Source of the DNA: an uncultured archaeon
GTDB lineage: Archaea; Thermoproteota; Nitrososphaeria; Nitrososphaerales; CALBXV01
Direction: 5' to 3'
Assembly (NCBI GenBank): GCA_937890045.1
Contig: CALBXV010000363.1
Span: 1 to 7,097 of the forward strand
Length of the DNA stretch: 7,097 nucleotides
Part shown: piece by piece, positions 1 to 4,594 of the stretch
Numbering within the stretch: the stretch's first letter is position 1
How the letters are laid out: every line of letters begins with the position of its first letter
Translations under genes and position numbers: made by a program
The notes under the pieces: generated by a model
Database searches by the model: none
Told to the model about the DNA's origin: nothing
Seen by the model: the letters and a program-made list of their open reading frames with translations, nothing else

Positions 1-70
1 TCAAGAACTTTACTACTTCTTGAAGTACTGGATCCATCTTATCAAATACTTTTTTTATTTTTTTATTCAT
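1..70 (-). CDS. Hypothetical protein, N-terminal fragment cut by the window edge
   Basis: An open frame starts at the ATG at 70-68 and stays open for 23 codons to the left edge, so only the N-terminus is visible. It begins MNKKIKKVFDKMDP, is lysine-rich, and then has a short hydrophobic stretch (VLQEVVKFL). The start lies 6 bp after the stop of the preceding gene, in the same direction and in keeping with the tight packing of the operon. No clear Shine-Dalgarno sequence precedes it, so it may depend on translational coupling. The function cannot be told from this fragment. The main doubt is its short visible length. Confidence 0.5.
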   Translation of the reverse strand, partial: MNKKIKKVFDKMDPVLQEVVKFL

Positions 71-76
71 TATTTT

Positions 77-277
77 TTACGATTCTGCAACTAAATAATC
101 AGACATTATCAGTATTCCAGAGCCATGCATAGTCATTATTACCTGAAACATCTCATATAGATCCTCTTCGTAAAGTACCTCATCTTCTTCCAATTCACCT
201 GTATAACGAAGCTTTCCTTCTACCATATCCTTACTGACTAGCCCCCTCTCTTGGTAAGTTAGATTTGGTTCAAACAT
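77..277 (-). CDS. Hypothetical small acidic protein (66 aa)
   Basis: I do not recognise this 66-residue protein. It starts MFEPNLTYQERG and is markedly acidic in the middle (ELEEDEVLYEEDLYEM). The C-terminal third is more hydrophobic (MFQVIMTMHGSGILIMSDYL), which could be a packed helix and strand rather than a membrane segment. The ATG at 277-275 lies inside the end of the rmlB gene, giving an 8-bp overlap in a different frame; such overlaps usually mean coupled translation in one operon. Being downstream of rmlB does not show a role in sugar metabolism. The gene is supported by its position, the overlap and the lack of a competing frame. Confidence 0.7.
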   Translation of the reverse strand: MFEPNLTYQERGLVSKDMVEGKLRYTGELEEDEVLYEEDLYEMFQVIMTMHGSGILIMSDYLVAES

Positions 278-1217
278 TCGATGTTCTCCCTTTTATCAGT
301 TTACGCAATCCATCTTCAAGTGAAATCTTAGGTGTCCATCCTAACTCGTTCTGTATCTTGGATATATCCATAGCATATCTCCAATCATGTCCTGGTCTAT
401 CTTCTACAAACTCAATTAAGTCTTTAGATTTACCAAGTTCTTTCAATATAATTTCAATTATTTCTAAGTTCGTTTTCTCGCAATTACCACCTATATTGTA
501 TACCTCCCCGTTCCTTCCTTTGTGTAATACTGTATCTATAGCTTCACAATGATCCAATACGTGAATCCAATCTCTTACATTATCTCCACTTCCATAAACA
601 GGGAGCTTCTCATCATTGATTGCATTATCTATCATTAATGGAATCAACTTCTCTGGATACTGATCTTCGCCATAATTGTTAGAGCATCGTGTTATGATTA
701 TTGGAAATCCATATGTTTCAAAGAACGACCTACAAATCAAGTCTGCAGATGCTTTAGTTGCAGAATATGGACTGTTTGGTTCAATGGGAGTTTCTTCTGT
801 AAATTTAGATGTACTATCAGTCAATTCTCCATACACTTCATCAGTTGATATTTGAATATATTTCTGAATACCAAAGTCTTCAAAAAAAAGACTTACCAAA
901 TTGTATGTACCATTTACATTACTTTTTACAAAGACTTCTGGATCATCAATGCTTCTATCTACATGAGTTTCTGCCGCAAAATTGACAATTGTATCTACTC
1001 CATAATCACATACAGTATTAATTAAAATTGGATCGTTTCTGATATCACCCAGAACAAAATGATAATTTGAATTGTTCTCTATTGTTCTAAGATTCTGTAA
1101 ATTGCCTGCATAAGTAAGATTGTCATAATTGACTATCGTATAATCATATTTAGATAAGATATACTTAATGAAATTAGAACCTATAAAACCTGCCCCACCT
1201 GTAACCAATATTCTCAT
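270..1217 (-). CDS. rmlB: dTDP-glucose 4,6-dehydratase (RmlB/RfbB family)
   Basis: This short-chain dehydrogenase-type enzyme converts dTDP-glucose to dTDP-4-keto-6-deoxyglucose, the second step of the dTDP-rhamnose pathway, and uses tightly bound NAD+. The 315-aa protein has every landmark of the family: the Rossmann motif GGAGFIG (residues 7-13), AAETHVDRS (81-89), the catalytic TDE (125-127), YSATK with Tyr151 and Lys155, the NNYG...PEKLIP substrate segment (180-194), and RPGHDWRYAMD (274-284). It is slightly shorter than bacterial RmlB proteins. The frame is open up to 1283, but those extra 22 residues overlap the upstream gene. The ATG at 1217-1215 opens the canonical MRILVTGGAG, has GGGAG upstream, and lies 7 bp after the upstream stop. 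No RmlA, RmlC or RmlD is in view, so the product is probably used by host or distant phage enzymes (inference). Confidence 0.96.
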   Translation of the reverse strand: MRILVTGGAGFIGSNFIKYILSKYDYTIVNYDNLTYAGNLQNLRTIENNSNYHFVLGDIRNDPILINTVCDYGVDTIVNFAAETHVDRSIDDPEVFVKSNVNGTYNLVSLFFEDFGIQKYIQISTDEVYGELTDSTSKFTEETPIEPNSPYSATKASADLICRSFFETYGFPIIITRCSNNYGEDQYPEKLIPLMIDNAINDEKLPVYGSGDNVRDWIHVLDHCEAIDTVLHKGRNGEVYNIGGNCEKTNLEIIEIILKELGKSKDLIEFVEDRPGHDWRYAMDISKIQNELGWTPKISLEDGLRKLIKGRTSNV

Positions 1218-1224
1218 ATATTTT

Positions 1225-2136
1225 TTATCTTCTCCCGCCCTTTCCTGGTATTGGTTCGGGAACAAATGGAACTGGCTCTTCAACTTTTTCCTCTACCTTT
1301 TCCTCTACCTTTTCTTCTACAACTGGCACTGGTTTCACAGTTTCCTTAATTACCTTTGTTATTAAAGGTTTCTTTTCTCCATATACTTTCCACCACTTAT
1401 CCAATTGCTTTTCTCTCTTCTTTTTAGTTACTACTACTCCATCCAACATTACTATATTATATGCTATAACTAAAGATACTGCCATAGGATCAAACACAAA
1501 AATAAGAATAAAGATAAAGAACTTCACAACCGTATCTATATCTGTTTCAAATGCTCGCGCTAAATAAATAGCTGGACCTACATCTACACCAGTTTCTACC
1601 AACCCAACTTTCAAATCACTAATATCTTGCTTGATTCCTAATATCTGATCGTTAAGTGCAAATATTTTTGGATTATATTCTTCTCTTAATTTTCTCTTGG
1701 CTGTAGGATAGTTGTCAGGTAATGCTTTAACTGATAGTTCTAACTCATCTTTAAGATAACTCTTATCTTCTTCTAATTGTTCTAACCTATCTTCTTTATA
1801 AAGTAATGTCGCGGATTGTTTCTCGAAGTCTATTGTAGCTCCTTGATAGGCATTAGATAAGAATCCAAAAATACCAGCACTTGTAATGAATACTAATGTA
1901 ACAACCCCAACAGTCATATAAATTTTTAACCATCCAGTTATCTTAGTCCAATATCTATATAGAAAAGACGCTGAAACGAGCTTTCCAATTTCCAAACTAC
2001 TTGCCATAATAATTACTGGTATCATCGCACCTGCAAATAATTTAGATAATCCAAATACTGAAAAGAATGCTGCACTTCCTGCTATAAATAAGGCGGCAAT
2101 CCCTACTATGTAGGGAAATAATTTACTTTGTTCCAC
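1225..2136 (-). CDS. Multi-pass membrane protein with a long coiled coil and VEEK-repeat tail
   Basis: The 303-aa protein has hydrophobic segments at about residues 8-29, 33-47, 72-95 and 203-231, the last containing FDPMAVSLVIAYN. Between the third and fourth lies a charged, heptad-like region (about 103-180) expected to form a coiled coil or helical hairpin. After the last membrane segment comes a basic stretch (TKKKREKQLDKWW) and a Pro/Glu/Lys/Val tail with four VEEK-type units (about 273-288) ending GKGGRR. I believe similar proteins occur as uncharacterised membrane proteins in marine T4-like phages, but that is memory, not a search. A role in the host inner membrane (lysis timing, superinfection exclusion or envelope remodelling) is inference only. 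It starts at GTG 2136-2134, 7 nt after a GGAG ribosome binding site; the nearby ATG at 2138 is out of frame. Confidence 0.88.
   Translation of the reverse strand: MEQSKLFPYIVGIAALFIAGSAAFFSVFGLSKLFAGAMIPVIIMASSLEIGKLVSASFLYRYWTKITGWLKIYMTVGVVTLVFITSAGIFGFLSNAYQGATIDFEKQSATLLYKEDRLEQLEEDKSYLKDELELSVKALPDNYPTAKRKLREEYNPKIFALNDQILGIKQDISDLKVGLVETGVDVGPAIYLARAFETDIDTVVKFFIFILIFVFDPMAVSLVIAYNIVMLDGVVVTKKKREKQLDKWWKVYGEKKPLITKVIKETVKPVPVVEEKVEEKVEEKVEEPVPFVPEPIPGKGGRR
1273..1320 (-). repeat. 12-bp tandem repeat encoding VEEK units
   Basis: Three near-identical 12-bp units (1285-1296, 1297-1308, 1309-1320) and a diverged fourth (1273-1284) lie in the 3' part of the membrane-protein gene. Each encodes Val-Glu-Glu-Lys, the last one ending in Pro. 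The copies differ at only one or two bases, so the array is either young or kept uniform by slippage. The number of units may vary between relatives without breaking the frame. Confidence 0.85.
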
Positions 2137-2143
2137 ATACGTT

Positions 2144-2147
2144 CTCC
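2144..2147 (-). promoter_or_regulatory. Ribosome binding site that sets the GTG start of the membrane protein
   Basis: GGAG on the minus strand lies 7 nt before the GTG at 2136-2134. The only nearby ATG (2138-2136) is in another frame, so this site supports GTG as the true start. Confidence 0.7.
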
Positions 2148-2149
2148 GT

Positions 2150-2362
2150 TTATGTTAAAGTATCTACTCCTAATTCCGCGTGAGATTCATCTACTTCCAA
2201 CTCCACAGCATCAACTATGTATTGTAGTTTATCTTCAAGGTTATCCAATACAGTAAGTGCTTCTTCCCTACTCAATCCACCACTATTAACTGTGTGTCTT
2301 AAACTTTCCACTACAACTATAGCACTTTCCGCATCCTTTAATACCTTATTTTTATATCTCAT
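2150..2362 (-). CDS. Hypothetical small protein (70 aa), first gene after a late promoter
   Basis: This 70-residue protein of unknown function looks all-helical. It has a basic N-terminus (MRYKNKVLKDAE), an amphipathic helix (AIVVVESLRHTV), a short break (NSGGLS), a second helix (REEALTVLDNLEDKLQYIVDAVELEV) and an acidic end. This suggests a small helical-hairpin or dimeric protein. The ATG at 2362-2360 has AAAGGA 9 nt upstream and lies just downstream of an exact T4-type late promoter box. Its stop is 13 bp before the start of the membrane-protein gene, so the two are probably cotranscribed late in infection. I cannot assign a function. Confidence 0.8.
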   Translation of the reverse strand: MRYKNKVLKDAESAIVVVESLRHTVNSGGLSREEALTVLDNLEDKLQYIVDAVELEVDESHAELGVDTLT

Positions 2363-2380
2363 ACTAATGTATCCTTTATT

Positions 2381-2388
2381 TATTTATA
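2381..2388 (-). promoter_or_regulatory. T4-type late promoter (TATAAATA)
   Basis: The minus strand reads TATAAATA, the full consensus -10 element of T4-type late promoters, which are recognised by the phage sigma factor gp55 with sliding-clamp activation. It lies in the 44-bp gap between two genes, correctly oriented and about 20 bp before the next start codon. Transcription would begin near 2375, just before the AAAGGA ribosome binding site. It would drive the 70-aa gene, the membrane protein, rmlB and the genes to the left. In AT-rich DNA the octamer can arise by chance, but here it is intergenic and well placed. Confidence 0.65.
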
Positions 2389-2406
2389 ATAACTATAATA
2401 TATACT

Positions 2407-2949
2407 CTATTTCCCAAGAGTTTCAATGATTTTCTCTTTTAATAGCTCTTTACTATCTTCTTCAGTATGTCTCCAAATCCAAGCATAAGTTTTTTGTATT
2501 TCCTGAATTTTAGTTACAATCGTCTGAACCATTTCTTCTAAATATGGTATATCATCTTCTTTGGGAATTTCTATTTCCAATTCTTCCGCAATTTTCATAA
2601 GTTCGTCTAAATCATTTTTCGTTTGAGCATTATTAGCTTTTTTATAAAGTTTTACTCTCTCATCATGTTTTTCTTTTGAAAATTTTTTTTTAATTAATGC
2701 ATCAGGATGAGTATGAAGTGAAATCCTTCTGAAAATACTTTTAATTCTTTCTTTTGGAATATCAAATTCTACTTCTCGTTTAAACGAAGATTTTTTTGGT
2801 TTCTCTTTTTCATATTCCGAGAAATCTCTATAAAATTGAGCAAGACAATCTTGAAAAATTAAATTAGTTTCTTCTAACTCCAACTTGAGATATTTTATTT
2901 TCTGATTTAACTTATTCTTTCTGATATGCTGTAACTTATTTTCATTCAC
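2407..2949 (-). CDS. J-domain-like (DnaJ-type) protein
   Basis: This 180-aa, very lysine- and glutamate-rich protein contains IFRRISLHTHPDALIKKKF (residues 72-90), which matches helix II, the invariant HPD loop (81-83) and the start of helix III of a J-domain. A helical continuation (ERVKLYKKANNAQTKNDLDELMKIAEEL) follows. J-domains stimulate the ATPase of DnaK/Hsp70 through HPD. Residues 1-50 look like a coiled coil, and the C-terminal part (LEEMVQTIVTKIQEIQKTYAW) is also helical. No Gly/Phe region or zinc fingers are seen, so it is not a full DnaJ. The GTG start (2949-2947) shares one base with the previous stop (TAGTG), and no clear ribosome binding site is seen, so translation is probably coupled. 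Base composition is very AT-rich (11 G+C of 60 at 2641-2700). It lies three genes after hsp20. Confidence 0.78.
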   Translation of the reverse strand: MNENKLQHIRKNKLNQKIKYLKLELEETNLIFQDCLAQFYRDFSEYEKEKPKKSSFKREVEFDIPKERIKSIFRRISLHTHPDALIKKKFSKEKHDERVKLYKKANNAQTKNDLDELMKIAEELEIEIPKEDDIPYLEEMVQTIVTKIQEIQKTYAWIWRHTEEDSKELLKEKIIETLGK

Positions 2950-3170
2950 TAAGCTTGTGGTATTTTATCTCTATTCATCCAAAGAAATAATGCCTCTCCT
3001 TCATCAGATTGCATTAAATAAGGTGTATCTGGAATGGACCCAAGTTCCATTAAATGTTCTACAACATCTGGAGCAACTCTAATAAGCATACTACCAGAAT
3101 CTTCGTGGACCTCTCCAAAATCTCCTTCCACCAATCTTTTTAAAAATTCATTTAATTCGTTTATTTCCAT
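2949..3170 (-). CDS. Hypothetical small protein (73 aa)
   Basis: I do not recognise this protein. It starts MEINELNEFLKRLVEGDFGE, then has VHEDSGSMLIRVAPDVVEHLMELG and ends in ALFLWMNRDKIPQA, suggesting a small alpha/beta fold. It is acidic and soluble, with no membrane segment. The frame also allows a GTG start at 3182-3180 (four residues longer), but that has no upstream purine-rich site. The ATG at 3170-3168 has a weak AGTGGA about 7 nt before it, and I prefer it. The stop shares a base with the GTG of the J-domain gene, so the two are probably translated together. A partnership with the J-protein is possible but unsupported. Confidence 0.72.
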   Translation of the reverse strand: MEINELNEFLKRLVEGDFGEVHEDSGSMLIRVAPDVVEHLMELGSIPDTPYLMQSDEGEALFLWMNRDKIPQA

Positions 3171-3217
3171 TTTTTTATCCACTTAGTCAATAATAAATAT
3201 CATTAAGTATTTTATTA

Positions 3218-3403
3218 TCAATTTATATCTCCATATTCAGCATCAACAATCTTATTAACCAAATACAAAGTATCGCCGTTCCGAAGAACGGCATCAGCAT
3301 TCCACTGTTCTTTTAATTGTTTAGTTGTAACCTGATTTAGAACTTCAGCCGACACCGTTCCACGAACAACATACTTATCATCATTAACTGTGATGATTTG
3401 CAT
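3218..3403 (-). CDS. Hypothetical small protein (61 aa)
   Basis: This 61-residue protein of unknown function has a strand-rich start (MQIITVNDDKYVVRGTVSAEV), a helix (LNQVTTKQLKEQWNA) and two further strands (AVLRNGDTLYLVNKIVDAEYGD), as in a compact alpha+beta fold. Its ATG (3403-3401) lies 2 bp after the hsp20 stop and no Shine-Dalgarno is evident, so it is probably translated by ribosomes finishing hsp20. It ends in TGA followed directly by two more in-frame stops (TAATAA). The tight link to hsp20 suggests coexpression, but no function can be read from the sequence. Confidence 0.75.
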   Translation of the reverse strand: MQIITVNDDKYVVRGTVSAEVLNQVTTKQLKEQWNADAVLRNGDTLYLVNKIVDAEYGDIN

Positions 3404-3405
3404 TA

Positions 3406-3879
3406 TTATGCAATTTTAACGTATGTTCTTTTCGGCTTCTCGGGCTCTGATTTCGGAATACTAATAGATAAGATCCCATCTTTGAAGTTTGCTGCAATGT
3501 TATCACCATCTAACAATTCACCAAGTTCAAAAGAACGCTTGAATGAAGATTGTTTCAATTCACGGCGAAGAACTTTGGCACCTTCGTCTTCAAAAGAACC
3601 ATGTTTATCACCAGCAATAGTTAAAACACCTTCTTCAACTTCTACTGTGAGTTGTTTTTTGTCCAACCCAGGAATCTCAGCAACAATACCAATCTTGTCA
3701 TCGTATTCATATACGTTAACCTTTGGGTATGCTGAACCTGCATATGGTTTTACACCAACTGATTTGACAACTTCCGGAAACTGGGTCTCCACCATAGCGT
3801 CAAACATTTTATCAAATGGGGTTAAAAAATCATCCCTATCGAAAAAAGGGATGCCTGTACGAAAAGCAACTTTAGTCAT
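3406..3879 (-). CDS. hsp20: Small heat-shock protein Hsp20 (IbpA-like, alpha-crystallin domain)
   Basis: This ATP-independent holdase chaperone binds unfolding proteins in the cytoplasm. The 157-aa length is normal for the family. The N-terminal arm (1-50, FFDRDDFLTPFDKMFDAMV) is hydrophobic and resembles IbpA-type arms. The alpha-crystallin domain spans about 50-143, with AEIPGLDKKQLTVEVEEG (67-84), GVLTIAG (84-90), RRELKQSSFKRSFEL (105-119) and the family signature FKDGILSISIPK (132-143). The C-terminal VKI (154-156) fits the I/V-x-I motif used for oligomer assembly. The ATG (3879-3877) has AGGAG 7 nt upstream. Hsp20 genes are a known feature of T4-like cyanophages, where chaperoning of virion assembly or of host proteins is suspected. 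Composition (25 G+C of 60 at 3541-3600) is richer than in neighbouring genes. A structured leader precedes it. Confidence 0.96.
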   Translation of the reverse strand: MTKVAFRTGIPFFDRDDFLTPFDKMFDAMVETQFPEVVKSVGVKPYAGSAYPKVNVYEYDDKIGIVAEIPGLDKKQLTVEVEEGVLTIAGDKHGSFEDEGAKVLRRELKQSSFKRSFELGELLDGDNIAANFKDGILSISIPKSEPEKPKRTYVKIA

Positions 3880-3886
3880 TTTATTT

Positions 3887-3897
3887 CTCCTATTTAG
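3887..3897 (-). promoter_or_regulatory. hsp20 ribosome binding site overlapping a CTAAATAG motif
   Basis: AGGAG (3891-3887) lies 7 nt before the hsp20 ATG. It overlaps CTAAATAG (3897-3890), an octamer that recurs exactly in the loop of the hairpin at 3929-3936 and with one change (CTAAACAG) at 3901-3908. The repetition next to the start site is what one would expect of a translational operator, but this is inference. Confidence 0.45.
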
Positions 3898-3917
3898 TTA
3901 CTGTTTAGTCAACTATT

Positions 3918-3948
3918 GAACATTAACTCTATTTAGACCTTAATGTTC
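3918..3948 (-). repeat. Inverted repeat (9-bp arms, 13-nt loop) in the hsp20 leader
   Basis: GAACATTAA at 3918-3926 and its perfect complement TTAATGTTC at 3940-3948 can form a 9-bp stem with a 13-nt loop, about 40 nt upstream of the hsp20 start codon. It is not followed by a T-run on the minus strand, so it does not look like an intrinsic terminator. It could be an RNA structure in the leader or an operator in the DNA. Confidence 0.65.
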
Positions 3949-3956
3949 TACCTGTT

Positions 3957-3979
3957 ATTGTCCTCAATTGAGCGACAAT
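3957..3979 (-). repeat. Inverted repeat with one bulged base in the hsp20 leader
   Basis: Arms ATTGTC (3957-3962) and GACAAT (3974-3979) flank the perfect palindrome CTCAATTGAG (3963-3972), with a single unpaired base at 3973. The transcript could fold into a 9-bp stem with a 4-nt loop and one bulge. No T-run follows. If the candidate promoter at 3986-4014 is real, transcription would start at about the foot of this hairpin and give a base-paired 5' end. Confidence 0.6.
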
Positions 3980-3985
3980 TCTTTA

Positions 3986-4014
3986 TTCATATAATATATA
4001 TTATCAAATTTCAA
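3986..4014 (-). promoter_or_regulatory. Candidate sigma70-like promoter for hsp20
   Basis: TTGAAA (4014-4009) and TATGAA (3991-3986) are separated by 17 bp on the minus strand. The -35 matches five of six consensus positions and the -10 four of six. The spacer contains the AT-only palindrome at 3991-4004. The site is in the 154-bp gap between the nuclease gene and hsp20. In such AT-rich DNA a chance match is quite possible. Confidence 0.35.
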
Positions 4015-4018
4015 AAAC

Positions 4019-4056
4019 ATCACATTTATTTTGCTAAAAAAATTTTCCTATTCCAA
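4019..4056 (-). repeat. Direct repeat copy A, spanning the nuclease stop codon
   Basis: Copy A matches copy B at 4557-4594 in 34 of 38 aligned bases without gaps. Bases 4019-4040 are identical to 4557-4578 (22 bp). The repeat covers the last codons of the nuclease gene, the TAG stop and 15 bp beyond it. Both copies are read in the same frame. Confidence 0.9.
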
Positions 4057-4534
4057 TATCTTTATCTTCACCATCAATTAATATTTTAGGATTTGATAAT
4101 AATTCTTTTTCACTCTTTACAATCAGATCTATCATCCCATTTTCAACAAGAGTTCTAGCGTATTTTCTATTTTCACTTTTAGAATTATTAAATTTATAAT
4201 ATATCAGTTTTATTTTACACTCTGGAAACTTACTTTTACATGCCACAGATTTAATCAAAATATCTTTATGGTCTTTATGTGATATACTTGTAGATTTACA
4301 ATCTACAAAAATTGGATATTCATCTGCCTCATAAACAAAATCCCAATGAAGATTGCCAGGATACTGCTCTAAACCTTTTATGTATTTGAATGAAAAACGA
4401 TATTTTTTACCTGCTGATGTCTTTTTTCCTTTTCCGTCTATATAAATAAAACCATTCTTTACTAATATGGGCTTCATTCTTTTCTCAAATTCAATACCAA
4501 GTTTTGCTTCTTTTCTATGTGCGTTATTTTTCAT
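4034..4534 (-). CDS. Putative PD-(D/E)XK nuclease, possibly a homing-type endonuclease
   Basis: This small basic protein (166 aa) has the order expected of the PD-(D/E)XK fold: an N-terminal helix with acidic residues (KEAKLGIEFEKRMKPILVKNGF, Glu9/15/17), then WDFVYEADEYPIFVDCKS (64-81), giving Asp65 and Asp78-Cys-Lys80 as candidate metal and catalytic residues. Strand- and helix-rich segments follow (KIKLIYYKF, GMIDLIVKSEKELL). Such folds occur in restriction enzymes, resolvases, repair nucleases and some homing endonucleases, and the sequence alone does not decide between them. The frame is open to a GTG at 4561, but that start lies within repeat copy B. The ATG at 4534-4532 has AAGGA 8 nt upstream and is preferred. 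The gene follows the methyltransferase by 37 bp and is bounded by a direct repeat, so it may be a mobile insertion. The C-terminus GIGKFF is encoded by the repeat. Confidence 0.72.
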   Translation of the reverse strand: MKNNAHRKEAKLGIEFEKRMKPILVKNGFIYIDGKGKKTSAGKKYRFSFKYIKGLEQYPGNLHWDFVYEADEYPIFVDCKSTSISHKDHKDILIKSVACKSKFPECKIKLIYYKFNNSKSENRKYARTLVENGMIDLIVKSEKELLSNPKILIDGEDKDIGIGKFF

Positions 4535-4542
4535 CTTTATAA

Positions 4543-4547
4543 TCCTT
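4543..4547 (-). promoter_or_regulatory. Ribosome binding site that sets the nuclease ATG start
   Basis: AAGGA on the minus strand lies 8 nt before the ATG at 4534-4532. It favours that start over the upstream in-frame GTG at 4561. Confidence 0.65.
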
Positions 4548-4556
4548 ATGTGCCAT

Positions 4557-4594
4557 ATCACATTTATTTTGCTAAAAATATTGTTCTACTCCAA
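4557..4594 (-). repeat. Direct repeat copy B, spanning the methyltransferase stop codon
   Basis: Partner of copy A at 4019-4056, 538 bp away. It covers the last codons of the methyltransferase (GVEQYF), its TAG stop and the 15 bp beyond. The similarity runs through the stop into non-coding sequence on one side and fades in coding sequence on the other. Confidence 0.9.

Noticed and set aside
1218..1283. 22-residue N-terminal extension of RmlB
   Set aside because: It overlaps the membrane-protein gene, and the family's normal N-terminus begins at the ATG at 1217.
2673..2681. Run of nine T (A on the coding strand) in the J-domain gene as a programmed frameshift
   Set aside because: The frame stays open through it with family-like sequence on both sides, and the lysine-rich protein explains the run.
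3191..3217. AT-only hairpin (TAATAAATA with TATTTTATTA, one bulge) between two genes
   Set aside because: It has no G-C pair in the stem and no clear T-run, so it is too weak to call a terminator.
3220..3227. TATAAATT on the minus strand as a variant late promoter for the 73-aa and J-domain genes
   Set aside because: It has one mismatch, lies within the end of the 61-aa gene, and the same octamer also occurs next to the ATG at 7000, so it carries little weight.
3398..3919. Plus-strand open frame of 173 codons opposite hsp20
   Set aside because: It is the mirror of the hsp20 gene, which has full family signatures on the minus strand. The plus-strand protein resembles no family and is serine-rich, as antisense frames often are.
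4441..4448. TATAAATA on the plus strand, a late promoter match
   Set aside because: It lies inside the nuclease coding region and points against every gene in the window, so it is most likely a chance match in AT-rich DNA.
4535..4561. Longer nuclease reading frame from GTG at 4561
   Set aside because: The extra nine residues start inside repeat copy B without a ribosome binding site, whereas the ATG at 4534 has AAGGA 8 nt upstream.
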